Source: Annona cherimola
Taxonomy: Eukaryota; Streptophyta; Magnoliopsida; Magnoliales; Annonaceae
NCBI GenBank assembly: GCA_030490835.1
Contig: CM059972.1
Coordinates: 58,075,563-58,139,562, forward strand
Reading direction: 5' to 3'
DNA length: 64,000 nucleotides
Part shown: positions 63,899 through 64,000 of the stretch, piece by piece
How the letters are laid out: each line of letters starts with the position of its first letter
Numbering within the stretch: position 1 is the first letter of the stretch
Position numbers and translations under genes: made by a program
Notes under the pieces: generated by a model
Seen by the model: the letters and a program-made list of their open reading frames with translations, nothing else
What the model was told of the DNA's origin: nothing
Database searches by the model: none

Positions 63899-64000
63899 AT
63901 CCTCCACTTCTCAATGACACAAATGTATACCAAACAAGCTCACCTAGAAGCAGAAATTTTTAGAATTAAGCATCATTTGGCTTAAGGAAGTTGCATGAGT

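Larger units (their letters stand above)
49524..64000 (+). pseudogene. Old Copia copy 2: decayed ORF3, split by the Gypsy element
   Basis: Begins with an ATG and PPKSVSK, preceded by GTCGAC palindromes (about 49284 and 49303) and a ttatattttcag acceptor-like site. Recognisable blocks: DYQGWTQLF-like (about 49930), VIRLLVAHYIFPKGRGRN (about 50240), ENPRGVLPYGAWITTI (about 50390). It breaks at 50803 and resumes at 63904 with the C-terminal part up to the window end. The same block is uninterrupted in copy 1 (about 21810-21850), which proves the insertion point. Confidence 0.85.

Overview
This is nuclear DNA of a flowering plant. Two split host genes are present: the end of an NADPH-thioredoxin reductase and a mitochondrial-type ribosomal protein uL4. 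The rest is MITEs, a LINE and deeply nested LTR retrotransposons. Nothing looks bacterial, viral or organellar. Low gene density and LTRs of 1 to 4 kb suggest a medium or large genome, perhaps a woody eudicot, but the species cannot be named from the sequence.

Layout. 1-4578 (+): last two coding exons of thioredoxin reductase, separated by a 4.4 kb intron that holds four small transposon-like insertions. About 6.8-8.5 kb (+): decayed LINE. 9.6-14.9 kb (-): seven-exon uL4 gene, with one GC-AG intron and two transposon-like insertions in introns. 14.9-19.2 kb: AT-rich intergenic DNA with two more MITE copies, a degenerate tandem repeat of about 180 bp and a possible SINE. From 19.2 kb to the end: a retrotransposon nest.

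The nest. The oldest layer is a pair of decayed Copia (Sirevirus-type) internal regions on the + strand. They share one LTR (22495-37903), which has a polypurine tract on its left and a primer-binding site on its right. Inside that LTR lies a TIR DNA element of about 0.96 kb (23597-37361). Inside that lies a 3.2 kb solo LTR (23736-36536, TSD CATAC). Inside that lies a full-length, very young Sirevirus on the - strand (24925-34500, TSD CATTT). Its 1,061-bp LTRs differ at one position that I could see. The second old Copia internal region (37.9-64 kb) is split by a 1.5 kb TG..CA element, two MITEs, a 4.1 kb solo LTR (TSD CAAAA) and a 13.1 kb Tekay/Del-like Gypsy chromovirus (50804-63898, - strand).

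Most interesting system. The young Sirevirus encodes gag, then pol in the +1 frame with one in-frame TGA, then a separate 530-residue ORF3 downstream of pol. Before ORF3 is a leader with nine GTCGAC palindromes in 167 bp and a long pyrimidine tract ending in CAG just upstream of the ATG, which looks like a 3' splice site. Decayed versions of the same ORF3, palindromes and acceptor-like site occur in both old copies. The Gypsy element has its own oddity: an extra reading frame of about 257 codons between the primer-binding site and gag.
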